A program made the position numbers and the translations under genes. Shown here piece after piece: positions 22,050 to 30,368 of a DNA stretch of 64,000 nucleotides. Every line of letters begins with the position of its first letter. Positions within the stretch are counted from its first letter, which is position 1. This DNA is from Cladorrhinum sp. PSN259 (lineage: Eukaryota > Ascomycota > Sordariomycetes > Sordariales > Podosporaceae): positions 372,001-436,000 of the forward strand of contig MU867074.1 of assembly GCA_033725935.1 (NCBI GenBank), given 5' to 3'. The notes below the pieces were generated by a model. The model was not told the DNA's origin and did no database searches. It was given only the letters and a program-made list of their open reading frames with translations.

Positions 22050-24815
22050 TTATCGCATATCCCCTCTCTGAGGAGCCCGCTCCAGATATACAACTTCTTC
22101 ATCGTCCCCTTGCTGCTGAGGTCTTCTGCCATAATTATACCGCTCGACACCTGCAGGCTGCATGCTATACTCCCTCCTCTGCTCCCCACTACCCGGGATC
22201 ACACTGTAGGAGCGTCCTCCCTGAGGAGCAGGAGGCGGCTGCATACCATCCCCTCTCCTCACAGCGCCGGCATATTCTGGCGGACGCATGCCCCCAACCC
22301 GCGACGGCGCCCCGTAGTCATATCTCACGCCCTCAACAGGCCTTACACTAGCTGATCGGAGAGGTACAAACTCCTCAACACCGTTGCCGCTAACAATACG
22401 TCGCTCGTAACCAACGGGCACTTCATAGCGAATGCTCTCTGCAGTGGGTCTAACACTGGCAGATCGAGGGCCATAAATATCCAGAACTCGCTCCTCATAA
22501 GCCGTATCATAACGAACTGGCTCCACCTGCGGTCGAACGCTTGTTGGCCTGGTGATGTACTCGCGTGGCGGCTCGGGCCGGGTTGGTGTATAGTCACCTG
22601 ATGGTGGCGGCATTGCACTGGCGGGCACACCGGTCTCCCGATAGCCACGATACTCTGGTATGGTAAGCTCTGGCTGGGTGACTACTCGCCTGGGGCCAGC
22701 GTAAGCCGGCGGTGTGGATTGGTAGACAACCGCATCGTCGTCTATGATTTCTGGCCTTCGCGACACCGCACGAGCTGATGGAAGTCGCTCATACACACGC
22801 TCGACGGGAGGGCCCCTGGGAATCTCCTCTCGAACGATAGGCTCCAGATACTCGCGGCCATCAGCATCAATAATGATGCGTCTCGCCGGGGCCCTGGGAG
22901 GTGCCATCGCTCCGCGAGGACGCTCGTACATGAAGATGGGCGACTGTGAGCGCTCCCGGTATGCTGCTGGTGGACGCACACTCACCCGTGATGCGGTGCG
23001 GACATCCCGGTAGAATGGGGCATCTTCGAAGGATGCATCCACGACACGAGAGACAGGTCGCACTGCGCGTACCTCCCGAGAGACATACTGGCCGGAAGGG
23101 ACACTTGGGGACTCTGGGTGAACGGAGCGAGTGCTTAGTGGTGCTCTGCTCTCGTCATAATATACCCGCTCATACCTCGGCGAGGTGATCAACACTGGCT
23201 CCTCATCAAGCCGAGTTTGATATGTATCAGCCGTTTCGTACCCCACAACCCGTTCTTGTCTACCGCCTCTGGCTTGATAGGCCTCCTGAAAGCCTTCCTC
23301 TACACGGATTGGCTGTTCATACCTGGGCTCGCCGTACGCAAACTCTGGAGGTTGCTGCTGGTTTTGTTTCTGGCGCTTGTTCGGGCGTGCATAGGGAGCA
23401 GCCGTGCCAGCCGCCAAGGGGGAAGGCGAACGTGGCTCAGGTTTAATGTACGGCGCTGCGACTGAAGTTGCTTCAGCAGCCATCCTCTCTGCCTTTCTTT
23501 TTTTCTTCTTTTCTTTCTTATTCTTTTTCTTCTCCGCCCGGTTGTTACCCTGTGGAGAACTGTCAGGGCTTGAAGCGTTAGAAGTTTGCTTCCTAAGCGC
23601 GGCAACCTGGGCCGGGGTGGCTCTACGGCCGCTGGAGTCAGATCCTGCCAAGTGAGGTTGTCTTGCAAGATTGGCCAAAGGAGCTAGCGGGGAAACACGC
23701 TCTGGCTGGGGGGCTATTGGGGAGAGATCATGACCTCGAATGAGAGGTGACGGGTGTTGGCCGAGGTTTCGGCCAAGTAGTCGCTCATTAACTCGCGCAA
23801 GATCGCCAGCGTTGCTCGGTTGTCCACTTCCAGTGTTTCCCGACTCTTCAGATCGACTCGTTGAACTGCTTTGAACAAAAGAGGCAGTCTGGGTAGCATG
23901 AGGCCCGCCGTAGGACCCAAGGGACAAACCAGGCACTGTGACCCCTGGAATGCTGAAGGGGGGAGCCGATGTCTTAATCGTAGACTGCTTTTGCTGGGTA
24001 TTTACACCAGAAATTGGCTGCGCAACACGGACGGGCTCAACGGCAGGTTCGGGATCGAATTGTGGCTCATATGGGGATGCGTCTCGCATCTCGTCGTCTT
24101 CGGATGGGATAGGAATACGGGCAGCCATCTGAGAGTCAGGCGTGCCATGCTGGCTCGAGTAGAAGGTGTTATCATCAAACGAGTCGCTGGCGGCTGAGGC
24201 ATTAGCAGCTGGTTCCGCTTCGTCAGTAGGCTGAGCAAGAGTATCCTGAGTCAAAGTCAAGGCTTTTGCCCAGATATCGGCGACATCGAGTTCTGCCATC
24301 TGGTCGGATGCCTTGGTCCGGCGCTGCTCAATTTCATCCTTGAGACTGCGCTCGAGTTTCTGGCGCTGGAGCTGTATCTCAGCCTTGATCAAGTCATCAG
24401 ACTTTTGCAGAAGCACTGGGTTAATCTCTGGCTGCTTCCCAAACGGTCTTGAGCTGGAAAGATTCCCAAGTCCAGGAAGCCCAGCGGACATCTGAGACGA
24501 TGGTAAGTTGACATTTACTGGGCGTTTGCCATTGAAAACACCGTTGATGCCATTTGGCCTTGAGAACTCCGACGTGGCGGCAGTGGGAGAAGTAGACGCA
24601 GCAGACAGTTTGGAGCCCTGGGCACCTTTCCCAAGTGCGCTGGCTGGCGGTTTGATGCGCGGGTGTTTTCCGCTGACAACATCGTCGCGAAACCGCAGCA
24701 ACTTCTCGTACTGCTGTACCTCATGCAATTCGGATGGAGGGAGTTGCGACGTGACCAAACCGCTGCCGCTTGCTGTCTGCCCACCGACAGCGCCAACCAC
24801 TGATCCTTGCGCCAT
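22050..24815 (-). CDS. Large disordered conserved fungal protein, SVRP motifs
   Basis: Single exon, 921 aa from the ATG at 24815; the frame is open upstream to an ATG at 25205, but that extension looks like leader sequence. The N-terminus carries a short block (about 30-58, LHEVQQYEKLLRFRDDVVSG) that looks like the most conserved part. Residues about 133-176 form a charged coiled-coil-like helix (LIKAEIQLQRQKLERSLKDE). A Lys-rich KKKNKKEKKKKRK patch in the middle could be a nuclear signal. The C-terminal third is Arg/Tyr/Pro/Val-rich, with repeated S-V-R-P and R-Y-D/E motifs. No enzymatic domain is visible. Such proteins are often auto-named after Arg/Ser-rich matrix proteins, but the sequence gives no support for that. 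The function is unknown; a nuclear or RNA-related scaffold role is only a guess. Confidence 0.75.
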   Translation of the reverse strand: MAQGSVVGAVGGQTASGSGLVTSQLPPSELHEVQQYEKLLRFRDDVVSGKHPRIKPPASALGKGAQGSKLSAASTSPTAATSEFSRPNGINGVFNGKRPVNVNLPSSQMSAGLPGLGNLSSSRPFGKQPEINPVLLQKSDDLIKAEIQLQRQKLERSLKDEIEQRRTKASDQMAELDVADIWAKALTLTQDTLAQPTDEAEPAANASAASDSFDDNTFYSSQHGTPDSQMAARIPIPSEDDEMRDASPYEPQFDPEPAVEPVRVAQPISGVNTQQKQSTIKTSAPPFSIPGVTVPGLSLGSYGGPHATQTASFVQSSSTSRSEESGNTGSGQPSNAGDLARVNERLLGRNLGQHPSPLIRGHDLSPIAPQPERVSPLAPLANLARQPHLAGSDSSGRRATPAQVAALRKQTSNASSPDSSPQGNNRAEKKKNKKEKKKKRKAERMAAEATSVAAPYIKPEPRSPSPLAAGTAAPYARPNKRQKQNQQQPPEFAYGEPRYEQPIRVEEGFQEAYQARGGRQERVVGYETADTYQTRLDEEPVLITSPRYERVYYDESRAPLSTRSVHPESPSVPSGQYVSREVRAVRPVSRVVDASFEDAPFYRDVRTASRVSVRPPAAYRERSQSPIFMYERPRGAMAPPRAPARRIIIDADGREYLEPIVREEIPRGPPVERVYERLPSARAVSRRPEIIDDDAVVYQSTPPAYAGPRRVVTQPELTIPEYRGYRETGVPASAMPPPSGDYTPTRPEPPREYITRPTSVRPQVEPVRYDTAYEERVLDIYGPRSASVRPTAESIRYEVPVGYERRIVSGNGVEEFVPLRSASVRPVEGVRYDYGAPSRVGGMRPPEYAGAVRRGDGMQPPPAPQGGRSYSVIPGSGEQRREYSMQPAGVERYNYGRRPQQQGDDEEVVYLERAPQRGDMR

Positions 24816-25553
24816 GATGGTGACTCTGCACTCTTCCACCAGGCGTGTTAGCGGCCCATCAAGTGCTGCAATACTGCGACGCGACAATCGGGAAATGCGA
24901 AGGCGATAATTGAATACTGAAGCCAAATAAACAGAATTGACAGCGACACGCCCCTTTAGCCTACTATCTGTTCGAAGACCCGATAGTGGTGGTGTAAAAC
25001 AACGTGATGCCACAATCCTCCAGATGATGGCGGTGTTATGTGAAGTTTGTGGGAGGAAGCAAAGCAACAATTTCCCAGCCGCTCGAAGCCAAGTCTTGCT
25101 CCAAGTCACGCCAAGACTTGCATGGAAGACGCACAAGCCATTCTTAGTGGGGCTGCCTGTGGGGGCCTGCGCAATTGGGGGCTTCGGGACGACGGGACCT
25201 ACCAATGAGCGAGTGACATGGAGAACTCCGCCATCGAAGCTGTGAGAAGATGCATTCGGCCTGAGTCAACTTTGAGGAAACCTAGATGGGTATTTATAAG
25301 CTAAATGGGAAAAGGAAGGCGCAGAGGATGGCTTCAAGTTTGAAAGCTATAAATATATCATCACCGTCCACTAGATCGCGCTTGCTGTGTATCCCTGGTG
25401 TTAGTGCAAGACAGAACACATCCACCATCCACCAAGTTCCAAACACCTCTTAGAAAGTTAGCAATTGGTTCAACCAGCTTTCGAACTCATTTATGCCCCC
25501 AAAATCGCCCTTTGTATTTCTAAACAATAATCAGCCCCTTTTATACTGCTGCC
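24816..25553. promoter_or_regulatory. Divergent promoter, orphan / Sdt1-like nucleotidase
   Basis: A 738-base region between the divergent starts at 24815 (-) and 25554 (+). It should contain both core promoters and leaders. No supported gene is inside it, although the minus-strand frame of the orphan stays open for 390 bases. Confidence 0.5.
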
Positions 25554-26449
25554 ATGGCCGAGCACGCATCAAGTCCAAATGGCGCCAGCCCGGCCTCTAA
25601 GAAGGTATTCTTCTTGTAGGTGTCCTGTGAACCTCAATCTCTAAAAGACGGTGACTAACACTGGACAGTGACATCGACAATTGCCTCTACTCGAAGAGTG
25701 AGTTCATGTTGTATTGAATGAATACGACAGATCGCTCATGAAAAAGTCAACAGGCGCAAGAGTCCATGATCTAATGGCAGAACTCATCGACAAGTACTTT
25801 GCTGAACACCTGTCACTTCCCTGGGAGGATGCCGTGCGGCTGCACAAAGAATATTATCAAAACTACGGCCTGGCAATCGAGGGGCTCGTGAGGCACCACC
25901 AGATCGACCCCCTCGAATACAACGCCAAGGTCGACGACGCCCTTCCACTTGATGACATCATCAAGCCTCGTCCTGAGCTCAAGAAGCTGTTAGAGGATAT
26001 CGACAAGAGCAAAGTCAAGCTGTGGCTTTTCACCAACGCATATGCCCATCACGGAAAGCGTGTAGTGCGCCTGCTTGAGGTCGAGGAGTTCTTTGACGGC
26101 ATAACGTACTGTGACTATAGTTCCGCACCACTTGTCTGCAAACCTCAGCCCGGCATGTATGAGAAGGCAATGCGTGAAGCAGGGATTGAAAAATACGAAG
26201 ACTGCTTCTTCGTTGGTAAGTCTCGTCTCTATACATTAGGATTTAGCGTTGTGAGGATACTAACGACTTCTCGTAGATGACTCATATCAGAACTGCAAGA
26301 AAGCGAAGGAGATAGGATGGAATGTTGCGCATTTCGTTGAGGATGGCGTGAAGCCCCCTAGAACACCGGCTTGCGATCATCAAATACGTGACTTGGAAGA
26401 ACTGCGTGCTACGTTCCCCCAGCTCTTCAAATCGACACAGACGGAGTAA
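25554..26449 (+). CDS. HAD-family pyrimidine 5'-nucleotidase (Sdt1/Phm8 type)
   Basis: Four exons: 25554..25615, 25669..25697 (29 nt), 25754..26215 and 26277..26449, with introns of 53, 56 and 61 nt; 241 aa. Splicing the first two exons creates HAD motif I, FFFDIDNCLY (D22 nucleophile, D24 acid/base). Motif II is LWLFTNAY, the motif III lysine is in KPQPGMYEKA, and motif IV (VDDSYQNC) is split by the last intron and restored exactly. The small helical cap between motifs I and II is typical of yeast Sdt1 (pyrimidine nucleotidase, 6-azauracil resistance) and Phm8 (lysophosphatidate / nucleotide phosphatase). It is predicted to be a cytosolic phosphatase of UMP/CMP-like nucleotides. The gene converges with Med21, 265 bases away. 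Substrate choice between the Sdt1 and Phm8 types cannot be told here. Confidence 0.9.
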
Positions 26450-26714
26450 CTGTATATGACTAGAAATAAACGATACAAACGGGTTCGAATACCATAGATA
26501 AGATCCAAGGATAATAGCCAACACAGCGAATATAAACTATAATGACCTGCAAACATGCCCCTAACGCCGCGCTATTTAAGTCCTTTCCCACACAACTCCA
26601 TACGTCTTGTTTTGGAGGCCCTCACCAGTAACTTCAAACCTGGAGTCCAAGTCGAAAAGAGACCAGATTGAATCCCCTAATCCGAAAGCCAACGGAAAAT
26701 GAATTTTATTATTA

Positions 26715-27200
26715 TTATTTATACCGCCTAATCATGCAAATGAGGGAATCCAGCTTCTTAAGGACCTCATCCTTCTCTTTTACAGCCTCCAGCCTTTGCT
26801 GCTCAGCCGCCGCAATTTCCTCCTCCAAGTCCCGAATCATTTGCATTTGGTCCCGCTCACTATTATCTAAGCCTGGCAGTGTAGAAATCAAGTACTCGAT
26901 CTGCTGCTCCTTTGTGATGAGGTCCCGCGCGAGCTCGAGCTGCCCAGCCTTGAACGTCTCGGGATCGACCGTCTCGACTTCTTTTGGCTGCTCGGGCTTG
27001 AGGTCTGGAATCTTATCATTTGGGCTAAACTTTTGGAGGTCATGGTGCCGCTCGACATAGTAGTAGGCAGCGACGAACTGCTTGCACAGCTGTGGTGATG
27101 GGGTTGCACTGGTCAGTGTCTGCGAAGAGGGCAGGTGAGAGCTTGGAGTTGGGCATACCTGGTCCATCGCCTCTTGTAATTGGGTAAGTCTGTCTGCCAT
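26715..27200 (-). CDS. med21: Mediator complex subunit 21 (Med21/Srb7)
   Basis: Two exons, 27200..27159 (14 codons) and 27089..26715, across a 69-nt intron (GTATGC...CACAG, phase 0); 138 aa, the usual Med21 length. It opens MADRLTQLQEAMDQ and continues after the intron with LCKQFVAAYYYVERHHD, the family signature. The C-terminal half is a long heptad helix (LELARDLITKEQQIEYLIS, then a Glu/Lys-rich coil) that pairs with Med7 in the middle module of Mediator. It is an essential coactivator subunit linking activators with RNA polymerase II in the nucleus. It is transcribed divergently from rrg7, with 269 bases between start codons. Confidence 0.95.
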   Translation of the reverse strand: MADRLTQLQEAMDQVCPTPSSHLPSSQTLTSATPSPQLCKQFVAAYYYVERHHDLQKFSPNDKIPDLKPEQPKEVETVDPETFKAGQLELARDLITKEQQIEYLISTLPGLDNSERDQMQMIRDLEEEIAAAEQQRLEAVKEKDEVLKKLDSLICMIRRYK

Positions 27201-27469
27201 TTTACAGAACGGGCACAAAGAAATCACTGAGAGTCTCAAAGGTAGAGTTGCTCCTTGGATTGGCGATGTTTTATGACGATGGACTCAAGTCAAGTTCCAG
27301 TGCTGAGAGGGAGCTTGGGAATGCGCCCGGCATTTGGTTGGCCAAGCTGTGATAAGATAAGGACCCACCCAGTTCCCTAATTTATTCCACCCTCTCCATC
27401 AAGGTCCTCAATCCTTTGATACTAGATAGGTAGCCACCATCCCACCACATTTTACTACATTGGCCAAAC
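27201..27469. promoter_or_regulatory. Compact divergent promoter med21 / rrg7 with two TTGGCCAA sites
   Basis: Only 269 bases separate the two start codons. The palindrome TTGGCCAA occurs at 27338-27345 and again at 27460-27467, the latter 2 bases before the rrg7 ATG and forming ATTGGCCAA. A further ATTGG (CCAAT-type) core lies near 27258. A shared, possibly co-regulating promoter is inferred; no binding factor can be named. Confidence 0.5.
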
Positions 27470-28276
27470 ATGCGTGTCTCTCTTTTACCTCGATTCGCAG
27501 TTCCCCGCCGTTTAGGGAATACAGTTCCACCTCGACGGGCCTTTTGTGCCGCAAATTCTTCTCAACACGAAGACCCGAAATCCTCAATCCCAGAAGAACC
27601 ACACTCCGAGCCGTCCTCGTCCTCCTCGCAGCAACCCCCGCCATCCCAACAGTCATTAATCTATCCACCATGCCCTTCCCAGCACCACAATGACCTACCA
27701 TCGTTCCTCACCTACTTGTCTCGACATAACCTCGACCCGACAAGAACAGTCCACGTAGGCACCCACTACGAATACACGAGCATCTCTGCCCTCTCCCGCC
27801 TCGGCTTCGTCCTCCAGCGCGTAGGCGGTAGATCAGACTGTGGGATCGACCTTCTAGGCGTTTGGTCACTACCACCTTTATCCCAATCAATCCGAGTAGT
27901 AGTCCAATGTAAAGTCCGCCAGAGACCAGGACCGCAACATATTCGCGAGCTGGAGGGGGCATTTATTGGTGCTCCTGTGGGTTGGAGAGGGAGAGGCGTG
28001 GTGGGTGTGCTGGTCACTGATCAGACTGCTACTAAGGGTATAAGAGACGCGGTGGGGAGGAGTAAATGGCCCATGGTGTTTATGAGATGCTCTAGAGAGG
28101 GAAGGATATCTCAGTTTTTGTGGAATGTGAGGGCAGAGGAGGAGGGAGGTATTGGCGGGTTGGGTGTTGGGACCAGGCATGGGGAGGGTGGAGAGGACGA
28201 TAAGGAGGTCGTGTTGATGTGGAAGGGAAGGAAAATAGAGTTTGAAAACAAGGGGGGTGGAGACGGGGCCGAGTGA
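27470..28276 (+). CDS. rrg7: Rrg7-like mitochondrial protein (DUF2034, PD-(D/E)XK fold)
   Basis: Single exon, 268 aa. The N-terminus is Arg-rich and lacks acids for about 30 residues (MRVSLLPRFAVPRRLG...), as in a mitochondrial presequence, followed by a low-complexity Ser/Gln/Pro linker (about 35-75). The core has THYEYTSISALSRLGF, then GGRSDCGIDLLGVW and RVVVQCKVR, i.e. the E, D and (E/Q)xK elements of a PD-(D/E)XK nuclease fold. This combination is the Rrg7 family (required for respiratory growth 7), needed in yeast for mitochondrial genome maintenance. Nuclease activity has to my knowledge not been firmly shown; the active-site pattern here (D, Q-C-K) looks intact. The last 50 residues are Gly/Glu-rich. 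It shares a promoter with med21. Confidence 0.88.
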   Translation: MRVSLLPRFAVPRRLGNTVPPRRAFCAANSSQHEDPKSSIPEEPHSEPSSSSSQQPPPSQQSLIYPPCPSQHHNDLPSFLTYLSRHNLDPTRTVHVGTHYEYTSISALSRLGFVLQRVGGRSDCGIDLLGVWSLPPLSQSIRVVVQCKVRQRPGPQHIRELEGAFIGAPVGWRGRGVVGVLVTDQTATKGIRDAVGRSKWPMVFMRCSREGRISQFLWNVRAEEEGGIGGLGVGTRHGEGGEDDKEVVLMWKGRKIEFENKGGGDGAE

Positions 28277-28762
28277 AAAAGGGGGTGCGGGTGGAATCAA
28301 CAGAACAATAAAGGCCTGTTGGTACAAGGTTGGTTCCTGGAGGACTGGTGTGTGTTTTGAGATTACTACTGACAATGGCAGAACGCGAATGTCCGACAAC
28401 AGAAATAGATCAAATATTCGCTCGAATTGTTGCATCATTGGGATTGTCTTAATGCAACAAGAGGGGCGAAATATTCGGTTCGACAAGCACAGAGCCACCA
28501 TAGGATTGAAGTCGATCTTGGTAGGTATTCGAGTATCCTCAACCATTTGATCTGAGACTATCGTGTCTGCTCTGTGAAGCAGCCCGATATTTCGTGTAAC
28601 GACAAGCCCCAGGGGGAAGCGCATCGGAAAGAATTTGGACCCTTGAAATATGTGTCCCTACACCCCAATTATGTAGATGACAACATCGGTATCGTAAAAT
28701 TAAATTTGACATTGAGGAAACTACCGCCCATTCTCTCGCGCAAATGCTCAATTATCCCAAAC
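28277..28762. other. Convergent intergenic region
   Basis: Lies between the 3' ends of rrg7 and the small charged orphan. No recognisable ORF; presumably both 3' UTRs and terminators. Confidence 0.5.
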
Positions 28763-29353
28763 TCACTCATCCCAGACAGCCTGCTTGGCTTTGGCAGCCT
28801 CCTCCTCTCTCTTGCGCGCAGCTTCCTTCTCTTCCTCCCTTCTCTTCTTCTCCTTTTCGCGGACAGCGCGGTCGTATGCTTTTTGTTCTTCGGTTGCCCT
28901 TGGCGCCCTTAGCCCTAGCCCGGCAGCAATCATTCGACGCGCTACAGCATCTGTTTTCTCTGGCCGTTTGGCAGCCACGGATGTTCCCGAGGCAGTACTG
29001 CCCCCTGGGCCATCAAATGAAGGGAGACCACTGAACATTCCTGGCGCGGTCAGGGCTGTAGGCGAGAATGTTTGACCCTTGCCTACTGGCGACATTGGTG
29101 TAGGGGGAGGGGCATTAGTGCCGCCGGCGAAGGTGGTGCCTATCGGCGTCTCTTCTGGTTCTGAGTGCGCATTGTTCTCGTCGTCATTTTCAGAGCCGGC
29201 TTCATCTTCCCAGCTATCCGCGACTCGCGCGCTCTTCTTCTTCGGGGCGGCCTTGGAGCTGGGCGTTTTGGTGTCAAGCGCTGTGGTTTTGAGAGAGAGC
29301 TTAGTGACGCTCGATGTGAGCTCATCTGCTGCTGCTGTGGTGGTAGGTGCCAT
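28763..29353 (-). CDS. Small charged conserved fungal protein
   Basis: Single exon, 196 aa, ATG at 29353. The N-terminus is Ser/Thr/Lys-rich with an acidic patch (SWEDEAGSENDDENN). The middle is Gly/Pro/Ser-rich. The conserved part is the C-terminus: PEKTDAVARRMIAAGLGLRAPRATEEQKAYD, followed by a Lys/Glu/Arg single alpha-helix-like run (about 162-190) and a terminal AVWDE. I recall this C-terminal block as conserved across Pezizomycotina orphans, with no assigned function. It has no signal peptide or membrane segment. A highly charged helix of this kind often mediates RNA or protein contacts, but that is inference. Confidence 0.75.
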   Translation of the reverse strand: MAPTTTAAADELTSSVTKLSLKTTALDTKTPSSKAAPKKKSARVADSWEDEAGSENDDENNAHSEPEETPIGTTFAGGTNAPPPTPMSPVGKGQTFSPTALTAPGMFSGLPSFDGPGGSTASGTSVAAKRPEKTDAVARRMIAAGLGLRAPRATEEQKAYDRAVREKEKKRREEEKEAARKREEEAAKAKQAVWDE

Positions 29354-30368
29354 CGTGATGACACAATTCGGCTTGATTTGATTATGTTTGGATGTTATGT
29401 TTCGACTATCGCGTTGGCAAAGCTCGCGCTCTTATATATATTGGAAAGAAATGAGCGATAAGGCACAGCCTAGGGCTGTTGGGTGATGGTGAGACGAAGG
29501 AAAGAGGGGTGGCCCTGTCTAATAAAGACTGCCTTGATCACGAGGCTTCCTTTTTAGCTGGGTAGGACCAGCTGTCTGAGAGTGCAGCGCCTCTTTCAAG
29601 CGTCTCAACCCCACGGGGTACGATGAAGTCTCGATCTGATCAGGTTAGGTAGCTCAAGAGCTTGAGATGAGGGGCAACTGCCCGGGGATGTATCGTTACT
29701 TTGTTGTTTAGTCTTGTTCTGAATTTCTGGCGCAAACCCTTCTCCTAGCTGGAGAAGTCATCCAACTCAGAAATCGTCAGATCTAATTCGAGATGCAAGA
29801 ATGAAGAGATGGGCTTTAACAGCCCAATCTAGACCCTTAAAGCTGTCCGAGTTGACTTGCAGTTACAGAATGAACCTTCCCAGGTGCCCCCCTCCCCTTC
29901 TCCAATTGCCAAACTGCGGGGGCGGGGGCAGCTGGAGAAGGTCAAGTCTCCACCGAATGACGGAAGCCAAAGCTGCCTGCAAGGGGTCCCCTCACAGCTT
30001 TGGAGAGGGGTCTCCACTAAAGTTACGGCCAGCTGCCAGCAGTTTCTACCGTTGTCGAAAACCGCCTCTGGGTCGTGTTACGAACAATTCACATTAATCA
30101 TCCACGATCACTGCGATGGGTCTCGGCTTCACTGGGCACCCTCGGAGCTGCCATTGAACCGTCCACCACGGCGTCTGGGATTTGTGCGTTCCTTTAATTA
30201 CTTTTTGTATACTACTTATCTAAACATTTTTAGTTTTTGCAGCTGCCCACCTCGACCGAGAGTTCCAACAACTTGGGCGAGGACAACGCCATCGGCAAAC
30301 CCTGACGTCAAAACCGCCTCCCAGAGACACATTCTTCTCCTCGCGTGGTGCTCCTGCCTGCAACTACA
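29354..30368. other. Divergent region upstream of the orphan and of Lon
   Basis: About 1 kb between divergent starts at 29353 (-) and 30369 (+). A likely 5'-UTR intron of the Lon gene lies at 30184-30242. Small ORFs here lack similarity. Confidence 0.45.
30184..30242 (+). other. Probable 5'-UTR intron of the Lon gene
   Basis: A 59-nt segment starts GTGCGT, is very T/A-rich, contains a TCTAAAC branch-like motif and ends TTTTTGCAG. It lies 126 bases before the Lon ATG, and its length fits the other introns in the window. Confidence 0.4.

Noticed and set aside
21641..22351. 236-codon plus-strand ORF
   Set aside because: Largely antisense to the 3' end of the disordered orphan and its flank, no recognisable domain.
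24816..25205. N-terminal extension of the large orphan to an upstream ATG
   Set aside because: The 130 extra codons read like leader sequence (irregular composition, no conservation expected), and the ATG at 24815 opens the conserved-looking protein.
26470..26495. GGGTTCGAATACC, similar to a tRNA T-arm
   Set aside because: No A-box, acceptor stem pairing or anticodon arm at the right distance; it lies in the Sdt1-like 3' flank.
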